Shown: positions 52,502-62,741, counted from the stretch's first letter. The stretch: DNA of 64,000 nt from an uncultured Lachnospiraceae bacterium (GCA_946546945.1 CAMNOU010000008.1:1-64000), one strand, 5' to 3'. Numbers and translations are program-made. The notes: generated by a model not told the origin, from the letters alone.

Positions 52502-53366
52502 ATTGGAATCTTTGATAAAAAAATATGGTGACATTTATGCTCTTCGCGATATCGACATGGAGTTAGATGCCGGAATATATGGACTTCTCGGACCAAATGG
52601 AGCAGGAAAGAGTACGTTGATCAACATTATCGTTGGGAATTTACTGCAGACATCAGGCGTGATCCGGTATAAAGGGACAGATATCAGAAAAGCCGGGAAG
52701 TCCTACCGCAGTTTACTGGGATATATGCCGCAGCAGCAGAATCTATATCCCGGATTTACAGGATGGGATTTTCTGGCTTATATGGCAGCATTGAAAAAGG
52801 TACCGAAAGCAGAAACAAAAGAAAAAATCATGAAGGCGGCAAACCAGGTAAATATTCAGGATGTATTATACAGGAAACTACAGACCTATTCCGGAGGGAT
52901 GCGGCAGAGGATACTGCTGGCTGCTGCTGTGCTCACCGATCCGAAACTTCTGATTCTGGACGAACCAACAGCGGGCTTAGATCCCAGAGAAAGAATTCGG
53001 ATCCGGAATTTGATTTCTTCCATGTCCGGAGACCGGATTATTCTAATCGCAACACATGTCGTGTCTGATGTGGAACATATATCGAAGGAGATCATACTTC
53101 TGGGGGGAGGAAGGCTGATACGAAAGGCGGCCACCGGCAGCCTGACAGAGGAGATACGACCTTATGTCCGTGAGGTAACAGTTCCGGCTCACAAAATCGA
53201 CCAGATGGAGGCTTCTTATTGTGTCTCGAATGTTTTGAGTGACGGTAATATTGCGAGAATCCGTATTTTATCAGAGGGAATACCGGAAGAGTATAAGCCG
53301 GTATCTGCAATGCCAACACTCGAGGATGTATATCTGTATCATTTTCAATATTCAGCAAAGCAGTGA
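52491..53366 (+). CDS. ABC transporter ATP-binding protein (ABC-2 exporter type)
   Basis: LLGPNGAGKSTLINIIVGNLL; YSGGMRQRILLAAAVL; LLILDEPTAGLDPRERIRIRN; overlaps upstream stop by 11 nt. Confidence 0.92.
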   Translation: MCLKLESLIKKYGDIYALRDIDMELDAGIYGLLGPNGAGKSTLINIIVGNLLQTSGVIRYKGTDIRKAGKSYRSLLGYMPQQQNLYPGFTGWDFLAYMAALKKVPKAETKEKIMKAANQVNIQDVLYRKLQTYSGGMRQRILLAAAVLTDPKLLILDEPTAGLDPRERIRIRNLISSMSGDRIILIATHVVSDVEHISKEIILLGGGRLIRKAATGSLTEEIRPYVREVTVPAHKIDQMEASYCVSNVLSDGNIARIRILSEGIPEEYKPVSAMPTLEDVYLYHFQYSAKQ

Positions 53367-53387
53367 AGCAGACAGGATTGAATTCAA

Positions 53388-55487
53388 ATGAAACTATTCC
53401 GGTATGAATTGAAAAAACTTCAATGCCAGCATATCTTCTGGATTATCGTTGTTCTATGTATTTCATTCAATGGCGTTCTTCTGGCATTTCAGGCAAACAG
53501 AGAATCTATTGCCCCCAAAATGGAGAAGGAGGAAATCGAGGATTTTGAACTGGTATCAGATTATCAGGATTATCTGGACCAGATTCAGAAGGATGCAAAA
53601 AAGATGGCGCAGGTTTCCATCTTCCGGGACAAGGCGGCATTTTCGACAAGGAATATTGAAAAGACTGCACGGGATTTCGGCCATCTTTATCATATTCAAC
53701 CGCAGCCCGGTTATTCGAAGGGAATCAAAACAGCGGTCAGTCAGGAAGGTACGGATTATATCATGGTGCTTTTGCTGATCGCGCTTTGCATTTCTTTGTG
53801 GGCGGAGGAAAAACAGTCTGGGCTTTTAAAACTTATTGCGCCAACAGAAAAAGGACGGCATCATACGCTGGCAGCGAAATTGGCGGTCATGGCATTTTTT
53901 GCCGTTCTTCTTGTTGTGACCCTATATGGTCAGAACTTTGTTTTTGCCGGTCTGCGGTATGGTTTTGGGGAGCTGCTTCGACCGATCCAGTCCATTGGAG
54001 CGTACTGGACCTGTGCTTTGGGAATCTCCTTAAGATCATTCTTCCTTCTGTTTTTCGGAATTAAATTAATCTACTGTTTGATGCTGGGTACATTATTTTC
54101 CGCAATCTGTATATGGACGACAACGATGCTTCAGACAATTCTGGCTGATATTCTTTTATTGGGGGTAAATGCTGCATTATTTTTTGGAGTAAAAGAGAAC
54201 AGTCTTGTCATGGCGTTCAAATATCTGAATCTGTACTATCCCCTTCACACAGACCGTTTTCTGACGGTTTATAAGAATGTAAATCTGTTCGGATATCCGG
54301 TAAACGTCCTGAATATAAGTATCGGGCTGCTGTTAGTGCTTGTCGTGTTTTTTTTATGGTTGAGCGCGAGAATGCTGTCCGGTGTGAGTTATTTGCGGGA
54401 AAACGGTTTTGTCAGGAAAAAGAGAAGCTTTCGAATCAGGCAGCATGCCGGAGGATTGCTGCACTTTGAATATCTCAAGCTGGTAAGGAAAAACGGGGTG
54501 ATCTGGATACTTGTCTTTTTTTCGTTGATTCAGATCTGCCGGACATATTCCTATCAATTTTTTCAACAAACAGATGAGATTTATGTAAAAAAATATATGG
54601 ATTATCTCTCCGGGCCGGTCACTGAGTCTGTCAAATCTTATGTGGAAGAAGAAAATGCCCGATATGCTGAATTATATGAGAAACTCGACGCGACAGAAAA
54701 TCTAAGAGAACAAAGTAGAATCAGGCAGGAACTGCTTCCTGCCGAAGCCTGGTTGCGGGTGAATAAAGAGTACGAGAGAATTCTGGCATCAGAAAGGACA
54801 GGAAACGCCGAATTATGCATTGTCTATCCGGAAGGCTATTGCCAGATTATGGGGGAGAATGATAAAAGAGATCTGACGAACGCGGCAGTACTTTGTGTTC
54901 TATTCTGTATATGTCTGGCCGGTATCTTTTCCCAGGATGCAGGATGTGGTATGGATCATCTTATTTTCAGCACACCGGGCGGGAGAAAAGATAGCGTGAG
55001 GGCAAAAAACAGAATTTCTTTTCTCACCGCATTCTTCTTATTTATTCTGGTGTACGGTGCGGATTTTCTGATGATTCAATTGAAAATTGGAATGCGGCAG
55101 TGGCAGGCGCCGATTCAGAGTCTGGGAATCTTTGATGATTATCCTTCCGGGCTCAGACTATGGCAGTATATTGCCCTTCTGTATTTCGTCAGGTTTGCGG
55201 GCATGTGGGCCTGCCTTTGTGTCATTCGTATCTTGTCTTTTTTGTGCAGAAGCGTGTTCCGAACGGTACTGCTATCTGCTATCATACTGATACTTCCTGC
55301 GCTCCTTGGACTGTCTGGCCTTCGTGTTATTGACTATATCTCACTGGTTCCTTTGCTGACAGGAAATGGCATTATGCACCATCTGATCAGTGGACAGGGA
55401 ATTCTTTATGGTGCGGTGATGCTGCTGACGGCCCCTGGGCTGATTCTAATCAGTAAATTGTTTTTTGCAAAACATATAAAGGAATGA
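53388..55487 (+). CDS. ABC-2 type permease
   Basis: MKLFRYELKKLQCQHIFWIIVVLC; two six-TM-like blocks. Confidence 0.82.
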   Translation: MKLFRYELKKLQCQHIFWIIVVLCISFNGVLLAFQANRESIAPKMEKEEIEDFELVSDYQDYLDQIQKDAKKMAQVSIFRDKAAFSTRNIEKTARDFGHLYHIQPQPGYSKGIKTAVSQEGTDYIMVLLLIALCISLWAEEKQSGLLKLIAPTEKGRHHTLAAKLAVMAFFAVLLVVTLYGQNFVFAGLRYGFGELLRPIQSIGAYWTCALGISLRSFFLLFFGIKLIYCLMLGTLFSAICIWTTTMLQTILADILLLGVNAALFFGVKENSLVMAFKYLNLYYPLHTDRFLTVYKNVNLFGYPVNVLNISIGLLLVLVVFFLWLSARMLSGVSYLRENGFVRKKRSFRIRQHAGGLLHFEYLKLVRKNGVIWILVFFSLIQICRTYSYQFFQQTDEIYVKKYMDYLSGPVTESVKSYVEEENARYAELYEKLDATENLREQSRIRQELLPAEAWLRVNKEYERILASERTGNAELCIVYPEGYCQIMGENDKRDLTNAAVLCVLFCICLAGIFSQDAGCGMDHLIFSTPGGRKDSVRAKNRISFLTAFFLFILVYGADFLMIQLKIGMRQWQAPIQSLGIFDDYPSGLRLWQYIALLYFVRFAGMWACLCVIRILSFLCRSVFRTVLLSAIILILPALLGLSGLRVIDYISLVPLLTGNGIMHHLISGQGILYGAVMLLTAPGLILISKLFFAKHIKE

Positions 55488-55567
55488 AATCCCCGAATCA
55501 ATGTCCTTGCTAATACAGGCGATGCCGCGTTATAATGAATAAACAGGAAAAAGAAGGAGCTGGCTCC

Positions 55568-56944
55568 ATGTTTCAAATCATAAGTGAGCGGTTTTTTGTC
55601 CCGCTGGCATCACCGAATAAAACGGTATATTGGGAATGTATCTGCAAGCTGTTTTCCGTTATGGATCATCAGCTTTCTTTTGGTGTGGAAAGGGATGTGC
55701 TTGTGGAGGAGCTGCAGTACTATTTTGAACAGAATCAGGCTGCGCAGCTGACCGATGAGGAGATTGAGGGCAAGCCGCCCAGGGAAAAGGCGAACTGGAT
55801 GATCCGAAGGCTGGAGTTTTACGGATGGATCGAGATTGAGACGGACAAAAGCTATATACAGCGTGTAAATTTTAAAGAATATGCGGTGAAGGTAATCCGG
55901 ACACTGCTTGAGATCGCTGAGGGAAAACAGGTCGAGTACCAAGGATATATTTATACGATCTACAGCCTCGTGCGAAATGATACGGAAAACCCGGGAGTCG
56001 TCCTGCTGTCGATTCTGGAAAATACGGACATGCTGATTACGGGGCTGAAGAACCTGAATTCGAGCATCAAGCACTATATCGATGAATTGACAAAGTATAA
56101 GACGCCGGCCGAGATTATGGATGTACTTTTCAATGACTATATTGAAAACATCGTCGATAAGGCTTATCACCGTCTGCTTACTTCAGACAACGTCTCGAAA
56201 TTCCGCCCGGAGATTGTGGAGCGTCTGGAGAGCAAGAGCCGCAGCAAAGGATATGTCGAGAAGGCAGGTGCCGATCTGGCCGGCATCCGCGAGATTTCCG
56301 CAGAAGAGGCAGAGGAGCTGGTCTATCACTATATCCATCAGGTAATCAGTGCGTTCCGGGATATGGACGATATTCTTTATGAAATCAACCAGAAAAATAC
56401 ACAGTATCAGAGAGCTGCCATCAACCGGGCAAAGTTCTATCTGATTGGCGGGGAAGATGTGCGCGGACAGTTAAAGGATATTCTTTCCGGCATGAACGAA
56501 GTTATCACCCGGGAAAACATGGACCTGGGCGGCATCTACCGCATCGAATTTCTGGACGAACTGATCCGTCTATACAGCAGTGCGGTGATGGATGAGAAAT
56601 CTTTCTACACGCCGACCGAAGGAAAGAAAATCTTTGAGCCGGAACCGGTCGCGGACACAGCGATGGATGAGGAACTGAAGAACAGGAAACTGAAAGCAAT
56701 GATGGACAAGCTGGCCAGGGTTCTGAATCCTGAAAAAATCAACCGGTATGTGCAGGATCATCTGGATGGGAGAGAACGGATGCCGGCGTCTGCTTTGCCG
56801 CTGACCAGCGCAGAAGAATTTGTAAGAATTATCTACGTCCGTCTTTACGGGCAGCGTAAAAACATGAACTACCGGATCGTTATGAAGGAAGAGACGGAAA
56901 AAAACGGCTTCCGGTTTAAAGACTTTGAAATCATAAGACGATAA
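55568..56944 (+). CDS. jetA: Wadjet-like JetA (DUF5716-type)
   Basis: MFQIISERFFVPLASPNKTVYWECICKL..., kleisin-position gene upstream of a DUF4194-like gene, an SMC-like ATPase and a DUF2220-like gene; SD gaaggag. Confidence 0.82.
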   Translation: MFQIISERFFVPLASPNKTVYWECICKLFSVMDHQLSFGVERDVLVEELQYYFEQNQAAQLTDEEIEGKPPREKANWMIRRLEFYGWIEIETDKSYIQRVNFKEYAVKVIRTLLEIAEGKQVEYQGYIYTIYSLVRNDTENPGVVLLSILENTDMLITGLKNLNSSIKHYIDELTKYKTPAEIMDVLFNDYIENIVDKAYHRLLTSDNVSKFRPEIVERLESKSRSKGYVEKAGADLAGIREISAEEAEELVYHYIHQVISAFRDMDDILYEINQKNTQYQRAAINRAKFYLIGGEDVRGQLKDILSGMNEVITRENMDLGGIYRIEFLDELIRLYSSAVMDEKSFYTPTEGKKIFEPEPVADTAMDEELKNRKLKAMMDKLARVLNPEKINRYVQDHLDGRERMPASALPLTSAEEFVRIIYVRLYGQRKNMNYRIVMKEETEKNGFRFKDFEIIRR

Positions 56945-56963
56945 AAAGGAGCGTGGAAATCAG

Positions 56964-57599
56964 ATGGACTTTTTGGAAGGAATGCTTCAAAAAGAGAAAG
57001 ACAACTTTTCCAGGGTCAGCAATCGTCTGCTCAGTAATTGTTTTTTATGCAGACGCAGCGAGACCACGAAGGCAGATTATTATTTTGTACTGAAATACAG
57101 AGAAAAATTTTCTGACTGTTTTAAGCTGCTTGGGTATCGTCTGGAAATCAATGAAGAATACGGCGTGATCCAGCTGACCAATCCGCAGGATTATAACCGT
57201 TACAATCTGAAACTGTTTGAGTCCGTTATTCTGCTGATCCTTCGAATCTTATATGATGAGAAAAAACGGGAGCTTTCGGTATCGGACGAGGTGATCATAA
57301 CGGTGGGGGATATCCATGAGAAGTATCTGAGTCTGAAGATCCGGGATAAGATGATCGACAAGACAACACTGCGAAACGCCATCAGCACGTTCCGGCGGTT
57401 TTCACTGATTGAAACACTGGATAAGGATGTAGCTAATGAGGAGGCCAGGATTCTGATCTATGACGCGATTTTAATGGCAGTGCGTGTGGAGGATATCAAA
57501 AAGGTCTGCGAAAAACTGGAGAATTACCGGAAAGGAGGGCGGTCTGTTGAAGAAACTGACGAGAATGAAGCTGATCAACTGGCATCGGTTTACGAATGA
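56964..57599 (+). CDS. jetB: Wadjet-like JetB (DUF4194-type)
   Basis: FLCRRSETTKADYYFVLKYREKFSDCFKLLGYRLEINEEYGVIQL..; position in operon. Confidence 0.85.
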   Translation: MDFLEGMLQKEKDNFSRVSNRLLSNCFLCRRSETTKADYYFVLKYREKFSDCFKLLGYRLEINEEYGVIQLTNPQDYNRYNLKLFESVILLILRILYDEKKRELSVSDEVIITVGDIHEKYLSLKIRDKMIDKTTLRNAISTFRRFSLIETLDKDVANEEARILIYDAILMAVRVEDIKKVCEKLENYRKGGRSVEETDENEADQLASVYE

Positions 57600-60500
57600 T
57601 ATCATAGATTTTGAACAGTCCACGCTGATTTCCGGAGAGAACGGGGCGGGGAAATCGACCCTTCTGGATGCCATCCAGTTCGTCGTCACCTGTTCTGCCG
57701 GATCGTTCAATAAAGCGGCGCACGAAAACGGCAAACGGAAGCTGACCGGCTATATCCGCTGCAAGACCGGCAAGGAAAACAGACCCTATGAACGGACCGG
57801 AAAAATCAGTGCGCATATTGCGCTGGAATTTTACGAGGAGAAGCGCAAGCGCTATTTTCTGGTGGGCGCCGCAGTGGATTCCGCATCGGAAGGACAGGAA
57901 AAGACGGTCCGTTACCTGATGGACGGGGTGCGTCTGAATGATGGACTCTTTTTTAGCGGGAAGGTGCCGAAATCCATCAATCAGTTCCGCACAACAAATG
58001 CAAAGGAAATCCGGCAGTGGTGCACAACGGAGAAGGAAGCGCGTTCGATGGTCAGGAACCGGTTCGGGCGGATCGAAGATAAATTTTTCCGGCTGATTCC
58101 CAAGGCACTTGCATTTCGGCCAATCGACGATATCAAAGATTTTGTATACTCTTATGTGCTGGATGAAAAAGAAGTCAATATCGATGTGCTGAGGGAAAAT
58201 GTCCGTTCTTATCAGGATTTACAGCGCACGCTGGAGAGTGTAAAGACCCGTATCGGGAAGCTGGAAAGGATTTCCGCACATCATGATGCGGCCTGCGATG
58301 CAGCTAAGAAGGACCGGATGTATGCGTACTTTCTGGAGCGGGTACAGGCGGATCTGATCCGGGAGGAGATTGCTGACCTGAAGCGCGGTCTGGAAGCAGA
58401 GAAAATCCGTCTCGATGAACAGAATAAAAAGATTTCCGCGGCAAAAAAGGAGCAGGAAGAAAAACAGCAGATGCGTGACGACCTGCGCGCAGAGCTGGCC
58501 GGCGATCAGGACTTTATTGCCAAAGATGAGCAGGAGAAAAGGCTGAAAAGTCTGGAATGGGAGAGAGCGTCTTTGCTGGAAGAGAAAAAGCTTCTCCTGT
58601 CCAGTGTCAAAGCGGCACAAAAACAGGTGGAAAAGCTTCTCAAAGTGAGCGATATTGCAGACGGGGTAAAGACCTATCACAAAGACCTGTCAGAAATCGG
58701 CACAGCGAAAGAAGTTTCCAGGATGAAAGAGAATCTTCTGGAGGTCATTACCTATAAAAACGAGATGCGGGACAAGATCTATAAAAAGAAGGCGGATCTG
58801 GCGATCCGGTCAGCGCATCTGTCGGATGAAAAAAGGGAAGTCGATCAGAAGATTGAAAACCTGATGAGGCGGAAATTGTCTTATCCGGCGGATGTAGAGC
58901 GTGTGCGAACTGCCATCCGGAAGGAGTTTTCACGGATCGGGCGCACGGGCTCGCCGCGGATTTTGTGTGAGACTCTGGAAATTTCGGATGAAAGCTGGCG
59001 TGATGCGGTGGAAGGATATCTGAATACCCAGCGGTTTTACATCTTGACGGAGCCAAAGGCTTTCGATATTGCGCTGGGATGTTATGACCGGCTTCGAAAA
59101 GAGAAAAAAGCTTACGGAGTCGGGCTGATCAATACACAGAAGCTCGAGGAATATGAGGACGCGCCGGAGGGATCTCTTGCCTCGGTGGTGACGTCCAAAA
59201 ACAAATATGCAAGACGCTACATCAATATGGTTCTGGGGAAGGTCATGATGTGTGACCGGTATCAGGATCTGAAAAAACATAAAACGGCAATCACCAGAGA
59301 GTGTATGCGCTATCAGAATCATGTTGCGTCTGCAATCCGCCCGGAAATCTTTTCTACGCCCTATATCGGGCAGAATGCACTGAAGGTACAGCTCGACCAG
59401 GCCAGGGTGCGGAGCGGAAATCTGAAGCTGGAACTGAAAAAACTTACAGAGCGCATGGACGGTATGAACCAGATTCTGGAACCGCTTTCAACAGAGTTTG
59501 ATACCGACATTAAATACCGCATGGATGTGATGACTGCTCTGGAGAGAAATCAGCAGGAGATTCAGAACTGCAAAGATAATATTGCAACACTGGAGAAGAA
59601 CTCCGGTATGATCATGAAGCAGATTCAGCTGACTGCGCTGGAGGACCGTCTCAAAGAGCTGGCGGCACAGACAGATATGCTGATTCGAAGTGCCGGAAAG
59701 ATGGAGGAGAAAATCACGGAAACCGGGAACCGGATCGTATACCGCACAACGGATTTTGACAGTCAGATGCTTGTATATCAGGAACTTGGGGCGGATGCAA
59801 AAGAACAGCTTCCATCCTGGGAACGGGAATATGACAGGCAGACATCCGGGAAAACTTTCGCACAGTTTCAGGAGAATTTTTCACGCCGCAAAAAAGCCAA
59901 TCTGACAACCATGGAAAAAGCCGTAGATGCTATGAAAGAGTACATGGGCGAGTATAAGACGACCCATGGATTCGGGGCTGCTGCCACCATGGACGGGTAT
60001 GCCGATTTTGATGCGGAACTTATTAAGCTTAAAAATTCTGAACTGCTGCAGTATGAGGAAAAAGTGGAATCGGCGCGTGCCGCGGCGGAAGAAGAATTCC
60101 GGGAACAGTTTTTATCAAAACTTCAGGAGAATATGAAAACGGCGCAGGGCGAATTCCGGGAACTGAACCGGGCGCTGAACGATATCGTATTCAGCAACGA
60201 GAAATACGAGTTTTTATTCATGCCAAGCAAGCGCTACCGGCAGTATTACGAAATGATCATGGATGATTTTAATGCCATGCAGGGCGAATCGATTTTCAGC
60301 GGGATCTTCCATGAGACACATAAAGCGGTGATTGACGAGCTGTTTGAGAGACTGGCGCTCGACAACGACAACAGTGCGAAAGCACTGGATGAATTTACCG
60401 ACTACCGCACCTATATGGACTATGACATCCGGATCTTTCACAGTGACGGAAGCTATTCCTTCTATTCGAAGGTCTGCGAGGAAAAGAGCGGAGGAGAGAC

Positions 60501-60786
60501 ACAGACACCATTTTATGTGACGGTAGCGGCATCTTTTGTGCAGTTGTATAAAAACAATATCGGCGGCGAGGCGATCGGGCTGGTTCTGTTTGACGAAGCC
60601 TTTAACAATATGGATGATGAGCGAATCGGCGGCGTGCTGGAATTTTTAAGAAGACTGCCGCTGCAGATCCTGATTGCTGCTCCGCCCGATAAGATTCAGT
60701 ATATCAGTCCGTTTGTGGAAGAAACTCTTCTGGTCATGACGGATGAGAAAATCAGCTATACGGAGCGGTATGTGAACCGCCTGTGA
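57547..60786 (+). CDS. jetC: Wadjet-like JetC (SMC/SbcC-like ATPase)
   Basis: TTG start 57547 with SD aaaggaggg; TLISGENGAGKSTLLDAIQFV; coiled coils; EKSGGETQTPFY; VLFDEAFNNMDDERI. Confidence 0.9.
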   Translation: MKKLTRMKLINWHRFTNDIIDFEQSTLISGENGAGKSTLLDAIQFVVTCSAGSFNKAAHENGKRKLTGYIRCKTGKENRPYERTGKISAHIALEFYEEKRKRYFLVGAAVDSASEGQEKTVRYLMDGVRLNDGLFFSGKVPKSINQFRTTNAKEIRQWCTTEKEARSMVRNRFGRIEDKFFRLIPKALAFRPIDDIKDFVYSYVLDEKEVNIDVLRENVRSYQDLQRTLESVKTRIGKLERISAHHDAACDAAKKDRMYAYFLERVQADLIREEIADLKRGLEAEKIRLDEQNKKISAAKKEQEEKQQMRDDLRAELAGDQDFIAKDEQEKRLKSLEWERASLLEEKKLLLSSVKAAQKQVEKLLKVSDIADGVKTYHKDLSEIGTAKEVSRMKENLLEVITYKNEMRDKIYKKKADLAIRSAHLSDEKREVDQKIENLMRRKLSYPADVERVRTAIRKEFSRIGRTGSPRILCETLEISDESWRDAVEGYLNTQRFYILTEPKAFDIALGCYDRLRKEKKAYGVGLINTQKLEEYEDAPEGSLASVVTSKNKYARRYINMVLGKVMMCDRYQDLKKHKTAITRECMRYQNHVASAIRPEIFSTPYIGQNALKVQLDQARVRSGNLKLELKKLTERMDGMNQILEPLSTEFDTDIKYRMDVMTALERNQQEIQNCKDNIATLEKNSGMIMKQIQLTALEDRLKELAAQTDMLIRSAGKMEEKITETGNRIVYRTTDFDSQMLVYQELGADAKEQLPSWEREYDRQTSGKTFAQFQENFSRRKKANLTTMEKAVDAMKEYMGEYKTTHGFGAAATMDGYADFDAELIKLKNSELLQYEEKVESARAAAEEEFREQFLSKLQENMKTAQGEFRELNRALNDIVFSNEKYEFLFMPSKRYRQYYEMIMDDFNAMQGESIFSGIFHETHKAVIDELFERLALDNDNSAKALDEFTDYRTYMDYDIRIFHSDGSYSFYSKVCEEKSGGETQTPFYVTVAASFVQLYKNNIGGEAIGLVLFDEAFNNMDDERIGGVLEFLRRLPLQILIAAPPDKIQYISPFVEETLLVMTDEKISYTERYVNRL

Positions 60787-60814
60787 AGATAGGAAAAGGG
60801 TGAGGAAATGATAA

Positions 60815-62041
60815 ATGAGACCATATGATCAGAGGGTCATAAATCTGCTGCTGGACCGGTATGAGAGAAGCCTTCTGGCTGCCGGAGAGAATAAGAGGAC
60901 GATACAGATCGAGGTTCCGTTTGACCGAAAGACCATTCCAAGCTATTTCGATGAGAGTTCCGGGGAATTTGAGCGGATTCACATTCTGATGGAACAGCTG
61001 GAGAAAGAGGGCCTGATCACGATTGTCTGGAAGGATGAAAAGAAAGGATATCTGATCCGCAAAATCCGGTTGGAAATCAATGCTCTCGAACGGGCTTACC
61101 GGTATGTGAAGCGTACACCGAAGCGGGATATGGAAGACCGGTTGAAAAATCTGATCCGCGGGATGCTGCCGGAGACGGAAGACAAAGCAGACGTGTTCCG
61201 GCAGTTCTGCCATTCTCTTCTGGAAAGGCTGAACAGTCACCAGACGGTGAAGGAATATCTGGATCTTGAAAACCCTGAGGATGCAGGCAGACTTCTGCGC
61301 GCCGTCCGGCTTGCAGAAGAAAATCAGGAGTCCTGTTATATCAGAGAGTTTTCCATCCGGCATTTTCAGGACTCCAAAGTCTTTGAGACATTAGAACCCC
61401 GTGTGGTGAAAGTGTTTCGAAGATTTAAAAGAGAATATGCGGATATGGATGCAGCTGAAATACTGGCGGAATATAATATTTACCGGACACCGGATTATGT
61501 ATATTTCAAAGGCCAGGTCATTCTTCTGATTGAAAATAGTGAGATGAATATTTCTTCTTTGCGTCAGGGAATCGGTGTTTCGGGAGAAGACTTAAGCCGG
61601 GTGCGCTTTTCAAATCTGTCTCATATAAATAAGGTGATCACCATTGAGAACCTGACCACGTTTTTTCGATGGCAGGAAGAGGACGCTCTGATTATTTATC
61701 TGGGGGGATATCATAATGAGATTCGAAGAAGACTGCTTCAGATGATTTACCGGGAAATCCCGCAGGCAGACTATCTGCATTTCGGAGATATCGATGCAGG
61801 CGGATTTGCGATTTTCAAAGATCTGATCCGAAAGAGCGGAATCCCGTTTCAGAGTTACCACATGGATCTGGACACCCTGAAGCAATATGAGCAGTATGGC
61901 CGCAGGCTGACGGCCTCTGACCGCGCGAGGCTTGAAAAAATGCTGGATGAAGATGCCTGGAAAGATGTAATTCGCTATATGCTTGCGCACGATGTGAAGC
62001 TGGAACAGGAGTGTATTTTGGCTTCGGAGGATGATACATGA
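60815..62041 (+). CDS. jetD: Wadjet-like JetD (DUF3322/DUF2220-type, TOPRIM-like nuclease)
   Basis: C-terminal VITIENLTTFFRW...YLHFGDIDAGGFAIFKDLIRKSGIPFQSYHMDLDTL. Confidence 0.88.
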   Translation: MRPYDQRVINLLLDRYERSLLAAGENKRTIQIEVPFDRKTIPSYFDESSGEFERIHILMEQLEKEGLITIVWKDEKKGYLIRKIRLEINALERAYRYVKRTPKRDMEDRLKNLIRGMLPETEDKADVFRQFCHSLLERLNSHQTVKEYLDLENPEDAGRLLRAVRLAEENQESCYIREFSIRHFQDSKVFETLEPRVVKVFRRFKREYADMDAAEILAEYNIYRTPDYVYFKGQVILLIENSEMNISSLRQGIGVSGEDLSRVRFSNLSHINKVITIENLTTFFRWQEEDALIIYLGGYHNEIRRRLLQMIYREIPQADYLHFGDIDAGGFAIFKDLIRKSGIPFQSYHMDLDTLKQYEQYGRRLTASDRARLEKMLDEDAWKDVIRYMLAHDVKLEQECILASEDDT

Positions 62042-62217
62042 AAAAAGAAGTAAGACAGTTTCTATTGCCGCTGATCACAGCGCTGTATATTGTTCTGGTC
62101 CCGCTTCTCGGTTTGTTTTTTCGCAAACGGGTACGGCCGGTTGTCTGGTGCAGCTGCCCGGAAAACAGACACAGGAAGCGGGAACGCCGGTATCTTCATG
62201 ACAGTTCGTCGCTGTAG
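62038..62217 (+). CDS. 59-aa single-TM basic protein translationally coupled to jetD
   Basis: ATGA overlap with jetD stop; MKKEVRQFLLPLITALYIVLVPLLGLFFRKRVRPVVWCSCPENRHRKRERRYLHDSSSL. Below the track's length cutoff. Confidence 0.5.
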   Translation: MKKEVRQFLLPLITALYIVLVPLLGLFFRKRVRPVVWCSCPENRHRKRERRYLHDSSSL

Positions 62218-62741
62218 TGTGCACGGATCCCGCCAATGTATTTCGGACGGACGCGTGCGGCCGTGATATGGGCATCTCCGATGGTATGATGTTCCAGTCT
62301 GACCGGGACAGCTACTTTTTTCAGATGCATGCCGATCAGAGTATCGCCGATATCCAGTCCGGCATCCGCCTTGATTTCCTCAACGGTCACCGGATTCGCA
62401 AAGGTGTTCCAGGCTGTGGTGGCGAAGGAGCCGCCTGCCTTCGGCTGCGGGACGGCATTGACGATCTCCCGGCCGGGAACCGCATCCTGTTCAATGATAA
62501 TGGCCCGGTTCAGGTGTTCACAGCATTGCGCCGCGAGCCAGATTCCTCTTTTTTGCGTGACTCTGTAAAGGCCGGCAAATACGGCTTTGGCTGCCTCTAA
62601 GTTGGAGTTGCTCCCGATTCTGTCTCCGCAGACTTCGGAGGTGGAGCAGCCGACCACGAGGATCTGGCCTTTCTGAAGCTTTGCTTTTTCACATAATTCT
62701 TCGGCAGTGGATGCTGCCTGTTCTGTTAATTCTTCAAACAT
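62196..62741 (-). CDS. TIGR01440/UPF0340 (DUF436) family protein
   Basis: LVVGCSTSEVCGDRIGSNSNLEAAKAVF; GIWLAAQCCEHLNRA. Confidence 0.88.
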   Translation of the reverse strand: MFEELTEQAASTAEELCEKAKLQKGQILVVGCSTSEVCGDRIGSNSNLEAAKAVFAGLYRVTQKRGIWLAAQCCEHLNRAIIIEQDAVPGREIVNAVPQPKAGGSFATTAWNTFANPVTVEEIKADAGLDIGDTLIGMHLKKVAVPVRLEHHTIGDAHITAARVRPKYIGGIRAHYSDELS

